A DNA stretch of 37,916 nucleotides, from the NCBI GenBank assembly GCA_964492735.1, contig CAZBLE010000009.1, positions 1-37,916 on the forward strand, in the 5' to 3' direction. Source of the DNA: CALKUP01 sp964492735 (GTDB lineage Bacteria; Patescibacteriota; Patescibacteriia; UBA9570; XYC2-FULL-38-9). Below the pieces are notes generated by a model. It searched no databases. It saw nothing but the letters and a program-made list of their open reading frames with translations, and was not told the DNA's origin. A program made the translations under genes and the position numbers. Numbering within the stretch: position 1 is the stretch's first letter; every line of letters starts with the position of its first letter. Positions 23,853-32,218 of this stretch are shown here, one piece after another.

Positions 23853-24947
23853 TCAATTGACTGGCACAAAGCTTGTTACGCCTGTATATGTCTTGCCGTT
23901 ATAGGTCATTGTGACGTTGATGGTGACTCTATACCCTACTGTCGAACGCCCAATTTGAAATTGCACAGATGATTGCCCGCTCGGATTCGTTGCAGCAAAA
24001 TACCGTGTTGTATTCGTGCTTTTATAATGTGCTACAGCTGAGCCAGTTGCACCTTGTATTGGATTCCCACTCTGATCAAGCAAAGTAACGCTCACCGTCA
24101 CCGTACTGTTTTGTGTAGGTGCAGCATCAGAAATAGAAACGGTTACTTGTCCCTGCACTTCTTCTGTTGGCTGCTCATCCTCTACTGGTGCCGTATTAGA
24201 GCTGATGACAGTGAATGTTTTGACTGATGCTTTTTTGGATGCTCCCAAGCCATTATTTGAAGAAATACGATACTCATACTTCTTTCCTGCCTCAAGGCTC
24301 TTGAGCGTGTACTGAGTGGTTTTGATATTTTTGATTGTCTTCCAAGAGGAGCTGCCTTTCTTACGATAGTCTATCGTATAATTCGTGGCATACTTTCCTT
24401 TTTTCCAACTCACCTTGGAACTTTTTTCACTCAGATTTACAACCTTGATGCTACTCACTGCTTGTGGGGCGTATGTCTTTTTACTGGCATCACAATTCTT
24501 CCAAATACCTCTTTTCTCTTTTTGTGCCTGCTGCGTCGCTGCCAATAAGGTACTTTCCTTTGCGGTATTGGGAGCAAAAAACATAGGAGCCGCATACCCA
24601 TTCCTTGCTAAATCTTGATTCACAAATACGCTGGTATACACATAGGCCAGTGTTCGGCCATACTTATCCTTTTTATCTTTATCGTATTTGAGATCAACCT
24701 TTTTACCAGAGATGAGTGCTGCCAAATGGGATTTTGCCTCGCCTGAATAGCATTTTGATCCTTTCAATTCAGGCGCATCAATACCGATCAATCGCACTCT
24801 CTCACCTGTCTTTGTAACGAATGTGTCTCCGTCAATCACACGACTCACAGAAACCACCTTTGCGGCCACAGGCATGGGAGCGACGAAGAATGCCAGCACG
24901 ACAAAAAGGGAGATGATTCGCTGTGAGTGTTTGAACATAATCTTCAT
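23853..24947 (-). CDS. Secreted thermonuclease (SNase) with FN3 and Ig-like domains
   Basis: 364 residues. Signal peptide 1-29 (basic start, LFVVLAFFVAPMPVAA). SNase domain about 30-155 with IDGDT (D39, D41), R52 in VRLIGIDAPE, E70 in SGEAK and R98 in DKYGRTLAYV, which match the Staphylococcus nuclease catalytic set (Arg35, Glu43, Arg87). A fibronectin type III domain follows (about 163-247) and then a beta-sandwich (about 265-364; VSVTLLDQSGNPIQGA is typical of bacterial Ig-like repeats). It would degrade extracellular DNA and perhaps bind a surface. It lies 12 nt after the membrane protein gene and is likely co-transcribed. Confidence 0.9.
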   Translation of the reverse strand: MKIMFKHSQRIISLFVVLAFFVAPMPVAAKVVSVSRVIDGDTFVTKTGERVRLIGIDAPELKGSKCYSGEAKSHLAALISGKKVDLKYDKDKKDKYGRTLAYVYTSVFVNQDLARNGYAAPMFFAPNTAKESTLLAATQQAQKEKRGIWKNCDASKKTYAPQAVSSIKVVNLSEKSSKVSWKKGKYATNYTIDYRKKGSSSWKTIKNIKTTQYTLKSLEAGKKYEYRISSNNGLGASKKASVKTFTVISSNTAPVEDEQPTEEVQGQVTVSISDAAPTQNSTVTVSVTLLDQSGNPIQGATGSAVAHYKSTNTTRYFAATNPSGQSSVQFQIGRSTVGYRVTINVTMTYNGKTYTGVTSFVPVN

Positions 24948-24959
24948 ATTCAGGATACG

Positions 24960-26006
24960 TTATTTTGTCCCTACTCCGTATCTCATTGTCACCTCAAGAA
25001 TCTTTGAGAGTCCAGATAAAACGAAGCTTTGAGACATCGCATTATTATCTTTGGCTTTTTGCAAAGCATTCAAATCTTGTTTATTGAGATAGTCCTGCAT
25101 GTTCTTCATTGCGTTGGAGCGAGTAAAATATGCAGTCGATAGCTCGGACAAACCATCACGCAATCTACTCTTTTCATCTTCAGGTAGACCTTCAGGCGCC
25201 TTGATGTCACCAAAAGCACTCCGAGTAGCATCCATATTTTGCTTGACGATACCAGCATCAAGATACGCTTGGGCATCAGTAGTTTTACCGAGATTATCCG
25301 TCCATTGCTTATAGGTATCATCTGCCTGTTTTGGTGTTTCAAGCACTTGATTGTAAAAAGATTCTACAGATCCCTTGAGCTCATCCTTACGCTTTTGATC
25401 TGCTGCCTCTTGTTGTTTTTTCTGTTCTTCGTCTTGTTTTGCCTTATCAGCTTTTTCCGCATCAGTCAGTTGACGCTGTATATCAAGTTGAATAGCCTTT
25501 TCTCCTGTGCCATTCTTTGCAACCAAATGGAACGTATTTTGCTCATTTTTCAATTGAACCTCCTGTTCAAAAACTCCATCTTTTACTTCAACGGCCACAT
25601 CATCAATTGTCACAGTAGATTCTTTTGGTTCAACTGTACCCTTGATCTTGGTTGATGCAGCTTGGAATGAGTACACATCCTTTGGCTCCGTGATTGCCAA
25701 CACAGGTGGTGTATTTGTTGATTTGACTACAGCGAAAGCGCAAAAAAACACAACGAATGCTGAGACGGCCATAGCGACCTTCTTCTGTTTATCGAGGGTT
25801 GTTTTTTTCCACAAATACCATGCAATTGCAGAGGGTATTGATATCCACCAGAAAACGATGGCCGTCACAATTCCCACTAGAATTCCTATGTACTTGAGGA
25901 GCTGTAAAGCCTGTTTTTGCTCAGGCTTATCGTCGTAAAATCTCGCCGCTTTTTGGAACACGCTTCCACCTTCCTCTTTTTTTGAGGCTTTTGGTTCTTC
26001 GGTCAT
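24960..26006 (-). CDS. Membrane protein with Ig-like extracytoplasmic domain and coiled coil
   Basis: 348 residues from the ATG at 26006. An acidic, Lys-rich cytoplasmic start precedes two transmembrane segments (about 38-66 and 78-95). Residues about 97-178 read as a bacterial Ig-like domain (PPVLAITEPKDVYSFQ, KIKGTVEPKESTVTIDDVAVEV). A highly charged coiled coil follows (about 180-215) and then a helical C-terminal domain. Function unknown; adjacency to the secreted nuclease suggests a shared surface role. An ORF extending to 26114 is ignored because that DNA looks like a structured RNA leader. Confidence 0.8.
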   Translation of the reverse strand: MTEEPKASKKEEGGSVFQKAARFYDDKPEQKQALQLLKYIGILVGIVTAIVFWWISIPSAIAWYLWKKTTLDKQKKVAMAVSAFVVFFCAFAVVKSTNTPPVLAITEPKDVYSFQAASTKIKGTVEPKESTVTIDDVAVEVKDGVFEQEVQLKNEQNTFHLVAKNGTGEKAIQLDIQRQLTDAEKADKAKQDEEQKKQQEAADQKRKDELKGSVESFYNQVLETPKQADDTYKQWTDNLGKTTDAQAYLDAGIVKQNMDATRSAFGDIKAPEGLPEDEKSRLRDGLSELSTAYFTRSNAMKNMQDYLNKQDLNALQKAKDNNAMSQSFVLSGLSKILEVTMRYGVGTK

Positions 26007-26270
26007 GTCGTTGGGTTTACCTTGATAAAAGAACTCAAGAGACAATAAAGGTCTCCCGAATTCAGCGACAACCCCTTTCGGGATTGCCATATGCCCTTTC
26101 GGACACATACCCAACGACGAGTGCTGGTCGGAAGACCGTCACTATCGTCGTTGGGATATTCGAACCATGCCTTCGTTGCCAAAGGGTTAGGTTGCTTATT
26201 GCCCTTGTATTCAACAATAAAAACACCGAAAGCGCAACCTCCCTAGAAATGCGTCTATAAGTGCGACACA
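26007..26270 (-). promoter_or_regulatory. Structured leader with three-strand switch before the membrane protein gene
   Basis: On the minus strand CCCAACGAC occurs at 26147-26155 and again at 26007-26015, touching the ATG; GTCGTTGGG lies between them at 26110-26118. The middle strand can pair with the first copy (11 bp, closing an inner GGTC-TTCC-GACC hairpin) or with the copy next to the start codon. Two GAAA-capped hairpins follow the middle strand (TGTCC-GAAA-GGGCA and GGCAATCCC-GAAA-GGGGTTGTC). AGGTTGC/GCAACCT pairs further upstream. No known riboswitch class is recognised. Confidence 0.55.
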
Positions 26271-26281
26271 CTTGTCAGATA

Positions 26282-27928
26282 TCAGTGCTTTGTTCTACTC
26301 TCCTCTAATCTTATTTCTTCTGCAGTATCAATGACAGTTTGTAAAATACTATGAAGCTTTCCAGATTCAAACTCATCAATAAACATCTGCATAGTCGGTA
26401 AGGATATAAGAGCTTTACCAGAAAGCATCTTTTCACACAGATCAATCATGTAAGCATTCTTCGCTGCATTTGCCCCTTGTCTTACAATTGCAATCATTTT
26501 ATGCAGGCTATTGGTGTACTGGGGGTTATTCAAGACTTCTACTGCATACAAAGTTCGTAAAACGGATTTCGCTAGTTGACGTCCCACATATGGGAGCATG
26601 AACTTTTTATTTGGCAAGTCTATGACATCAGACTTGATTTCAATGAGATTTTTTTCAACTTGCATCGCCATAACTTCTGCCAAAAAAAGACCGGGGGTTG
26701 GTATTTTTTTGGCAGGGACAAGATCTGTTCCGTAAATCAGGATACCGTCAGTGTGGCACACAAGCCATAAAAATACGCTTTTATCAGAAGAAAATACTGC
26801 CTCGGTATACACTTCAATACGAATAGGATTGGTTGAAATATCATCCAATTTTGCGGCTATCAGATTGGTCATTTCATCAATATCACACACATCATCAATG
26901 ACCACGACAATTTGTATGTCAGATAGTAAAGCAACATCCTCGCCTCTCCCAAGACTACCGACCAAATAGATTGATTTTATATGCTCTGCGAGATCGCCTT
27001 CGTCGTTTGCCAGTGCCCTAATCTTATCAATAGCGGCAACATGCTTTTCATCGATACTTTGTAATGAGGCTGCATTCTTATGCTTGATTTTATCAAGAAA
27101 ATCCTGATACTTGGATGCAATTTCCTTCTGTTCTTGTGGGTCAGTAGGTAAACTCGCTATCTCTTTCAGAAGAATAGCAGCCAACCTATCAGAATGTTCT
27201 TTCAATCCAATCAACACCTCATCAATTTGTGTTGTAGAATTGAGATACAATCGCTGTAGTGTTGCTTCTCTTTTTTCTTCTATTATTTTTCTCCCTTCAT
27301 CAGTGAGCTGTGCAGAAAATGGTGAGCTCAAGATGGTGGCCAATCCTTGTAAATCAACATAATCAGCTCTAGCTGTCAGTGGATTTTTGCCATGGTGATA
27401 GGATGAGCGCCTATTCACAATGCGCTTGAACTTTCCTTCTTCGCTTACCCAATTGGACAACTCCGCAACCATATCAGGCATGGCTACAATGACTGGCTTC
27501 TCCGAAAGTTTCGTGATAATAGATTTTTTATTTTTACCAGTAGATCCTTGTAGTGGTTTGAACTTTTTTTCTCCCGTAGAAACCATTGCGTATACCATTT
27601 GGCAAATTTTATCTTTACCTTGATGAACCAGTTCTAGGATGCTGCCCTCATAGAAAAGAAGATGGTCTTCTGGGGACATGCCATGCTGTGAGCTCGGATC
27701 ATCAGTTGTGGGAATTTTTTCCATTCTGGATCGAGCATATTCAATATCAGCTAAAATTCTTTGAATTTCCCGCAAATATCCAGTAGCCTCAATAAAACGG
27801 TCTTTTTCAAAAGAATCATGGGAAATGGCCTCATAATATGGCTCTTCGAGGGCTTGCCGTGTTCTTGCAAAGACGAGCGCTGTGCGTAAATCTTCAAGAT
27901 TATCTTTTTTTGTTTCCTTATCAGTCAT
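26282..27928 (-). CDS. MNT-type nucleotidyltransferase-domain protein, possible HEPN fusion
   Basis: 548 residues. A DNA-polymerase-beta-like nucleotidyltransferase motif lies at 324-330 (GSLGRGE) followed by SDIQIVVVIDD, where the second metal Asp is replaced by Gln339, so catalysis may be altered. A further acidic strand is RIEVYTE. The N-terminal ~300 residues are helical; the segment NRRSSYHHGKNP (171-182) gives an R-x4-H pattern like HEPN RNase toxins. The C-terminal helices (420-548) resemble the helical companion of such nucleotidyltransferases. Possibly a single-chain HEPN-MNT toxin-antitoxin or defence protein; HEPN is inference. Divergent from the zinc-ribbon gene, 56 bp away. Confidence 0.65.
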   Translation of the reverse strand: MTDKETKKDNLEDLRTALVFARTRQALEEPYYEAISHDSFEKDRFIEATGYLREIQRILADIEYARSRMEKIPTTDDPSSQHGMSPEDHLLFYEGSILELVHQGKDKICQMVYAMVSTGEKKFKPLQGSTGKNKKSIITKLSEKPVIVAMPDMVAELSNWVSEEGKFKRIVNRRSSYHHGKNPLTARADYVDLQGLATILSSPFSAQLTDEGRKIIEEKREATLQRLYLNSTTQIDEVLIGLKEHSDRLAAILLKEIASLPTDPQEQKEIASKYQDFLDKIKHKNAASLQSIDEKHVAAIDKIRALANDEGDLAEHIKSIYLVGSLGRGEDVALLSDIQIVVVIDDVCDIDEMTNLIAAKLDDISTNPIRIEVYTEAVFSSDKSVFLWLVCHTDGILIYGTDLVPAKKIPTPGLFLAEVMAMQVEKNLIEIKSDVIDLPNKKFMLPYVGRQLAKSVLRTLYAVEVLNNPQYTNSLHKMIAIVRQGANAAKNAYMIDLCEKMLSGKALISLPTMQMFIDEFESGKLHSILQTVIDTAEEIRLEESRTKH

Positions 27929-27984
27929 AGACTGGTGATTATAGTGCGGTTGAATACAAGGTGCAAATATGCAATGATGAGATT

Positions 27985-28854
27985 ATGTCCAAAAATTCCC
28001 CTAAAAACAAGGCTCGGAAGAGCAGATTTTCTGATAAGCCTTTGTCTGAACATGAGAAAGAGCAAATTGCAGCTGTTCAAAAAGATTTTGAAAAAAGCAT
28101 GGCTCCATATACAGAACAGACAAATCAGTTTACCGAGAAGATATCACGGCTTTCTGCTGCCACTACCATTGCTTCAGCAAATATAAAGATCCCAGAAGGT
28201 TCATTTCAAAAGATGATCAAAGATGCTGAAGCAGCCCGATCAGCCGCTATGGCCGTATATCAGACGGACAGCTTTAGAAGCATGGTTACCGCAGCAAATA
28301 AAAGCAGAGAAGATTTTCTCAAAATGCTAAAAACAGCGGCGCCGTCCCTAATCATGATTCCTTTTCATGAAACGATTGCTCAAATAATAAAGAATAATAA
28401 AACAGCGCTGGAGGCTCTCCGACCATCATTGGACACGCCATCTCTCTATATTGCAATTGAAGCCACGAACACTTTGCAGCGCAAAACTGACTACCCAATC
28501 ATAAACGTAGCAGAACCCATCTCCCAACAAAAAGAAATTGATTCCAAATCCATCACTGAAGATGATGTCCTTGCAATTCTCTCTCCCCTCAAATCCATGA
28601 TTACAAGTGATCGTGATGAAAATACGGAAAAACTTGATCGAATTCAAGTATCTCTAGAGATACTACAAGAAACCATACAGGTTATGGGCGTTGCAAATGT
28701 GATGGTGTACTGCAAAACTTGCAACACCGTTTTAGGTAGAGTACAATACACTACGTCCTGTATTGTACTGTGTACTTCTTGTCAAAAAAATCGAAAGATT
28801 CCATCTGACAATGTCAGAATGGTTCCTGTGACAAATACAGAACGCAAAAAATAA
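27985..28854 (+). CDS. Hypothetical protein with C-terminal zinc ribbon
   Basis: About 289 residues from the ATG at 27985; a GTG at 27961 is the alternative start. The N-terminus is basic, the middle is helical and Gln/Lys-rich, and the C-terminus has a four-Cys ribbon (YCKTCNTVLGR ... LCTSCQKNR). I do not recognise the family. It is divergently paired with the nucleotidyltransferase-like gene. Confidence 0.7.
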   Translation: MSKNSPKNKARKSRFSDKPLSEHEKEQIAAVQKDFEKSMAPYTEQTNQFTEKISRLSAATTIASANIKIPEGSFQKMIKDAEAARSAAMAVYQTDSFRSMVTAANKSREDFLKMLKTAAPSLIMIPFHETIAQIIKNNKTALEALRPSLDTPSLYIAIEATNTLQRKTDYPIINVAEPISQQKEIDSKSITEDDVLAILSPLKSMITSDRDENTEKLDRIQVSLEILQETIQVMGVANVMVYCKTCNTVLGRVQYTTSCIVLCTSCQKNRKIPSDNVRMVPVTNTERKK

Positions 28855-28902
28855 CAATTTTCCTGTCACCTTTGCTTTCGAGTAAGGTGGCTTGGCTCAA
28901 CG

Positions 28903-28957
28903 AAGCCCAAACAAAACGCTGATATTTCGATAGCAGCCCATTGTTTGGGCTTTTTTT
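28903..28957 (+). terminator. Terminator or attenuator before the rep unit
   Basis: AGCCCA (28935-28940) pairs with TGGGCT (28946-28951), followed by T7. The same right arm, as TGTTTGGGCTT (28942-28952), also pairs perfectly over 11 bp with AAGCCCAAACA (28903-28913). It lies 9 nt before the next ATG, so it may control rep expression as well as ending the upstream gene. Confidence 0.7.
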
Positions 28958-28965
28958 GTATTCTC

Positions 28966-29136
28966 ATGACAAAAAAAGTTCAACAACTGAATGAAGAACA
29001 AAAAGAAGCTATTGCGGATGCGTTAGCAGACTTTTTTGTTGAATTTTTTGAGAGTCCAGTTGACGAAGGTCATCAGCTTGCTGATTCGGATGGGGGTTCT
29101 GCGGGGAATTACCCCGTCTCTGAATCAGCAAATTGA
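28966..29136 (+). CDS. Small acidic hypothetical protein
   Basis: 56 residues starting MTKKVQQLNEEQKEAIADALADFF, an amphipathic helix followed by a Gly/Ser/Asp-rich tail. It sits between a terminator and the Rep gene (21 nt), a position where small copy-control proteins are found on rolling-circle plasmids. Function unknown. Confidence 0.55.
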   Translation: MTKKVQQLNEEQKEAIADALADFFVEFFESPVDEGHQLADSDGGSAGNYPVSESAN

Positions 29137-29155
29137 CGATCTGAAAATTCCCCGC
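29101..29155. promoter_or_regulatory. Perfect inverted repeat before rep: translation switch or replication origin
   Basis: GCGGGGAATT (29101-29110) and AATTCCCCGC (29146-29155) are perfect 10-bp arms; the right arm ends 2 nt before the Rep ATG. The left arm can instead form CGGGG-AATTA-CCCCG (29102-29116). It could gate Rep translation or be the double-strand origin nicked by Rep. Confidence 0.45.
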
Positions 29156-29157
29156 AT

Positions 29158-30324
29158 ATGATCGACACCATTCAGATGAAAATGAGTACGGATAAAATCC
29201 ATGTTGAACATGAGTGGTTTTTCAAACACAAAAGATACAGTTACACAGATAATCGAAAAGATCAGACGCTCGTAAAAGCTACCAATAATGATTACAGACG
29301 TGAGAAGAAAAAACTAAACCAATATGTCCCAAAATTCTGGATTGAGCATACTACATGGAACAAAACACCAGACTACTTTGTGCTGGAATTCTCAATCCCG
29401 AAGTTTCTTTTTGATACAAGTTTGTACGCTGTCACAATAGATCACTATGCACACCTCGTTGAACAAATTCAAAAATTCTTACGAGAAGAACTACATGTGC
29501 ATGCCGATTTTCAGACGATTTCTGAAGCTGTGATCACCCAAGCTGCCTTCTGTAAAAACATTCGACTGGATGACACATGCACAACCAATCAAGCACTAGA
29601 AACCCTTGCCCACCTCAATTATAGACCACGCTCATCATGGGAGAAAAAAACCTATGAAAACGAAGGGGGTACTGGTATCAAAATGTACAATACCGCATCA
29701 TCTTTTGCGGTGTATGAAAAACTGCCAGAGGTTGCTGCTCACGCAGTTACAATGCTTGAGATCGAAATAGGTAAACAATGGCGCACTGGAGGAACGGTCA
29801 TTATTCCACATTCCCCACCTCTCAGAGAGGCTATTCGATTTGAATTTACCCTGCAGAATAAAAATGCGGTCAATCAAACAATGAAAAAATATGTTCGGGA
29901 AAAGAAAGAATATACTCTACATGATCTATTTACACCAAACGTAGCAAAGGAAATTCTTCGCCAAGAAGTTGATCAAATTTTGAACCATCCAGCACGTGAC
30001 TTTATTTTCGTCACCGACTTCAACCACCCAAAGTTAGTAACTGCAATCAGAAAACACACAAAAAGCGAAATGTACTGCAGTGAGATTCTTGTGATGATAC
30101 AAGGTATCAAGGAGCTTGGGCTTGCGGGATACAGACGACAATTTTTACGGAGATATGATATACGAACATGGCATCGTCGATGGCAAATACTCCGCTTGGT
30201 ATTAGAGGAGATTGATTGGCACAAAATTCCTCACATCAGCGATAGAGAAATACTACTCTTTCTTCTTGAGAAATTTGAAATCAAAGCCAAATACGCAAGA
30301 CCTAAACAACTCACACTGCTATAA
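29158..30324 (+). CDS. Phage/plasmid replication initiator, gpII/X-like
   Basis: 388 residues resembling the filamentous-phage gene II/X replication family (Phage_CRI): it opens MIDTIQMKMS, has a central SFAVYEKLPEVAAHA (the conserved VYxKxxE) and an EAIRFEFTLQNK strand (conserved lRfE), then a helical C-terminal half. Such proteins nick one strand at the origin for rolling-circle replication. This makes the element a replicating circle when excised. I cannot assign the catalytic Tyr with confidence. It is followed 11 nt later by the recombinase gene, so they are probably co-expressed. Confidence 0.75.
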   Translation: MIDTIQMKMSTDKIHVEHEWFFKHKRYSYTDNRKDQTLVKATNNDYRREKKKLNQYVPKFWIEHTTWNKTPDYFVLEFSIPKFLFDTSLYAVTIDHYAHLVEQIQKFLREELHVHADFQTISEAVITQAAFCKNIRLDDTCTTNQALETLAHLNYRPRSSWEKKTYENEGGTGIKMYNTASSFAVYEKLPEVAAHAVTMLEIEIGKQWRTGGTVIIPHSPPLREAIRFEFTLQNKNAVNQTMKKYVREKKEYTLHDLFTPNVAKEILRQEVDQILNHPARDFIFVTDFNHPKLVTAIRKHTKSEMYCSEILVMIQGIKELGLAGYRRQFLRRYDIRTWHRRWQILRLVLEEIDWHKIPHISDREILLFLLEKFEIKAKYARPKQLTLL

Positions 30325-30335
30325 CTTCAAAACAT

Positions 30336-32075
30336 ATGAAAAACAAGGTAAAATTGAATCACAATATGAAACCCAACGACAACAAGTCTGCCGTCAAAAA
30401 ACGGGCAGCCGTTTATATTCGGGAAAGTACAGAGGAGCAAGACAAGGGCTTCTCACCTGAAAATCAACGCAAACGCATTCAAGAATACGCAAACGACCAC
30501 GGCATGGTGCAAGTGAATTTTTATAAAGATCTCATCAGTGGACGGAGTGCTGCAAAACGGACGGATTTTCAACGAATGATCAGTGATGCTCTTGCTGGTC
30601 AATTTGATGTCATCTTGATTTTTCACACATCGAGGTTTGCACGCAACGTAAAAGACGCACGAGAATACAAAGAGCTTCTACGAAAGCGCCATGGCATTGA
30701 TGTGGTATCAGTGACCCAAGACTTTGGAGACTGGAATGATCCAAATTCTTTTCTCAATGAAGGTATCAACGAATTATTTGATGAACACCAATCACGCAAT
30801 ATCAGCTTTTGGGTTCAAGAAGGACTCATGGAAAAAAGAATGGTGGGTAAAAAAATTGGCAATCCCCCTTTTGGATATCATAAAGAACAAATTGGGTATG
30901 ATGAAGAAAAAGGACGACCCATCTACAAAGCTATCTGGCTTATTGAGTCCACGCAGGCACAATGGGTAAAAGAAGCTTTTACTCTGTATGCCCAAGGCGG
31001 ATATTCCTATGCGGACATTGCAAACAAGCTCAACAAAGCTGGCATCAAAACAAAATACGACAATCAGTTCTCTTATAGCTCAATCAAGGATATGCTCAAA
31101 AACCGTGCGTATCTTGGTTACACGACATCACCTCGCAAAGGTCTCCCAGAAATACCGAATACGCACGAGCCAATCATTGCAGAAGAATTATTCAATCAGG
31201 TACAGGCTATGATTGGACAACGGCGAAATAGGACTGGCCGTCCAACAGCCCAACATCGTACGTACCTATTACAAGGGCTCGTGTACTGCTACCCTTGCCG
31301 TGAACGAGAAGACGGAGACACAAAGCGCTGGCACAATACGGCAGCTCCCAATATGTACTGTCAGACAAAACGATTCCTCAAGCACGATGATGCTCGCTAC
31401 ATCTGTAAATTCCGCAAAGAAGATCGTTCTTGTAAACAGTCCACGGTCACCTCCAAAATCATTGATGATCAAGCCAAGGAATTGATGGAAGCCTTCTCTA
31501 TTCCGAGTGATGTCATTGAGCTGGCTGCACAAAAATTCAAACAAAAGCTCATTGACCGTAAAACACAGAAGCCTACAACGATTGTGGATCGGACTTCGCT
31601 TCTCCGAGAGGAAAAAGCGCAATTGGAAAAACAAAGGCAGAAGTTGAATCTACAGTTTCTCAAATATGAGGCAATCACAGAAAACGAATACGCATTACAG
31701 CTTGAAATCATTCGTGAACGAGTGGCGACCATCGATACCCAACTCATTGAACTTGGGAGCAAAACAGACCTGAAAAAGCCCACGATTTCTGATTCCCAAA
31801 AAATGGAAACCATGGTAGCCTATCTGCAAGATTTCCCTGCATTCTTTGCCGATATGGAGCCCGTACAGCAGCGTAACTGGCTTTTGATGAGCATTGAGCG
31901 CTTGTGGGTCGATAAGAAGCAGCTGGTGGCAATACAGCCAAAAGAAAGCTTTGTTCCCCTCTTTGAATCTATGCAGGATATTGCAAAAGGTTGGAAAGAC
32001 GGAGATCAATTCCCATTAGCCACCCATGAAAAGAAAGGATGTCCCTCAGGGGCATTTTTTCTTTTCATTTGTTGA
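30336..32075 (+). CDS. Large serine recombinase (integrase); 3' end contains the attachment site
   Basis: 579 residues. The N-terminal resolvase domain has RAAVYIRESTEEQ (nucleophile S31), GRSAAKRTDFQRM and FHTSRFARN (R100, R103). The recombinase domain carries NPPFGYH and SYADIANKLNKAGIKTK. A zinc-ribbon with Cys pairs (CYPCRE, later C...CK) follows, then a coiled coil and a helical tail. Met11 at 30366 is an alternative start. The 17-bp att core at 32011-32027 encodes FPLATH; beyond it the integrated form reads EKKGCPSGAFFLFIC, while the excised circle would read FPTTIWKRIKVMR. Large serine integrases usually do not target tRNA genes. Confidence 0.93.
   Translation: MKNKVKLNHNMKPNDNKSAVKKRAAVYIRESTEEQDKGFSPENQRKRIQEYANDHGMVQVNFYKDLISGRSAAKRTDFQRMISDALAGQFDVILIFHTSRFARNVKDAREYKELLRKRHGIDVVSVTQDFGDWNDPNSFLNEGINELFDEHQSRNISFWVQEGLMEKRMVGKKIGNPPFGYHKEQIGYDEEKGRPIYKAIWLIESTQAQWVKEAFTLYAQGGYSYADIANKLNKAGIKTKYDNQFSYSSIKDMLKNRAYLGYTTSPRKGLPEIPNTHEPIIAEELFNQVQAMIGQRRNRTGRPTAQHRTYLLQGLVYCYPCREREDGDTKRWHNTAAPNMYCQTKRFLKHDDARYICKFRKEDRSCKQSTVTSKIIDDQAKELMEAFSIPSDVIELAAQKFKQKLIDRKTQKPTTIVDRTSLLREEKAQLEKQRQKLNLQFLKYEAITENEYALQLEIIRERVATIDTQLIELGSKTDLKKPTISDSQKMETMVAYLQDFPAFFADMEPVQQRNWLLMSIERLWVDKKQLVAIQPKESFVPLFESMQDIAKGWKDGDQFPLATHEKKGCPSGAFFLFIC
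32011..32027 (+). repeat. Right attachment site, inside the recombinase gene
   Basis: Exact 17-bp copy of the tRNA-His 3' end (20905-20921), in frame within the recombinase. Confidence 0.85.
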
Positions 32076-32218
32076 ATAAATGGACTTGAAGGGTATCCGA
32101 GATGACTGCCAAATGGCAGTCGACGAGGAACCCAGGTTTTGAAGGAGATGTGAGCCATGCCGCAGAGCGGCGGAGCGAGCATCGGGTGAAAAAAAGTCCC
32201 ACCTGTGCCCCGAAGGGG
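32028..32218. mobile_element. Short segment between two att copies, possible element remnant
   Basis: Encodes the present recombinase tail (stop ending at 32075) with a hairpin ATGTCCC-TCA-GGGGCAT and T6 (32039-32056), then about 140 nt without a gene, including the palindromic hairpin TGCCCCGAAGGGGCA just before the third att copy. It looks like the end of an older insertion or a deletion product at the same tRNA. Confidence 0.45.

Larger units (their letters stand above)
20905..32027. mobile_element. tRNA-His-integrated mobile element carrying a DGR, gpII-like Rep and serine recombinase
   Basis: Bounded by 17-bp direct repeats. Gene order left to right: displaced recombinase tail and terminator, reverse transcriptase, avd, TR, target gene with VR, SNase, membrane protein, HEPN/MNT-like protein, zinc-ribbon protein, 56-aa protein, gpII-like Rep, serine recombinase. 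No conjugation or capsid genes are seen, so transfer would need a helper, uptake, or a filamentous-type route. A secondary repeat at 32219-32234 may extend the inserted region by 205 bp. The target-gene segment is visibly more GC-rich than the rest. Confidence 0.8.

Noticed and set aside
26007..26114. N-terminal extension of the membrane protein to 26114
   Set aside because: The extra 36 residues lack a plausible signal and the DNA forms GNRA-capped hairpins, better explained as an RNA leader.
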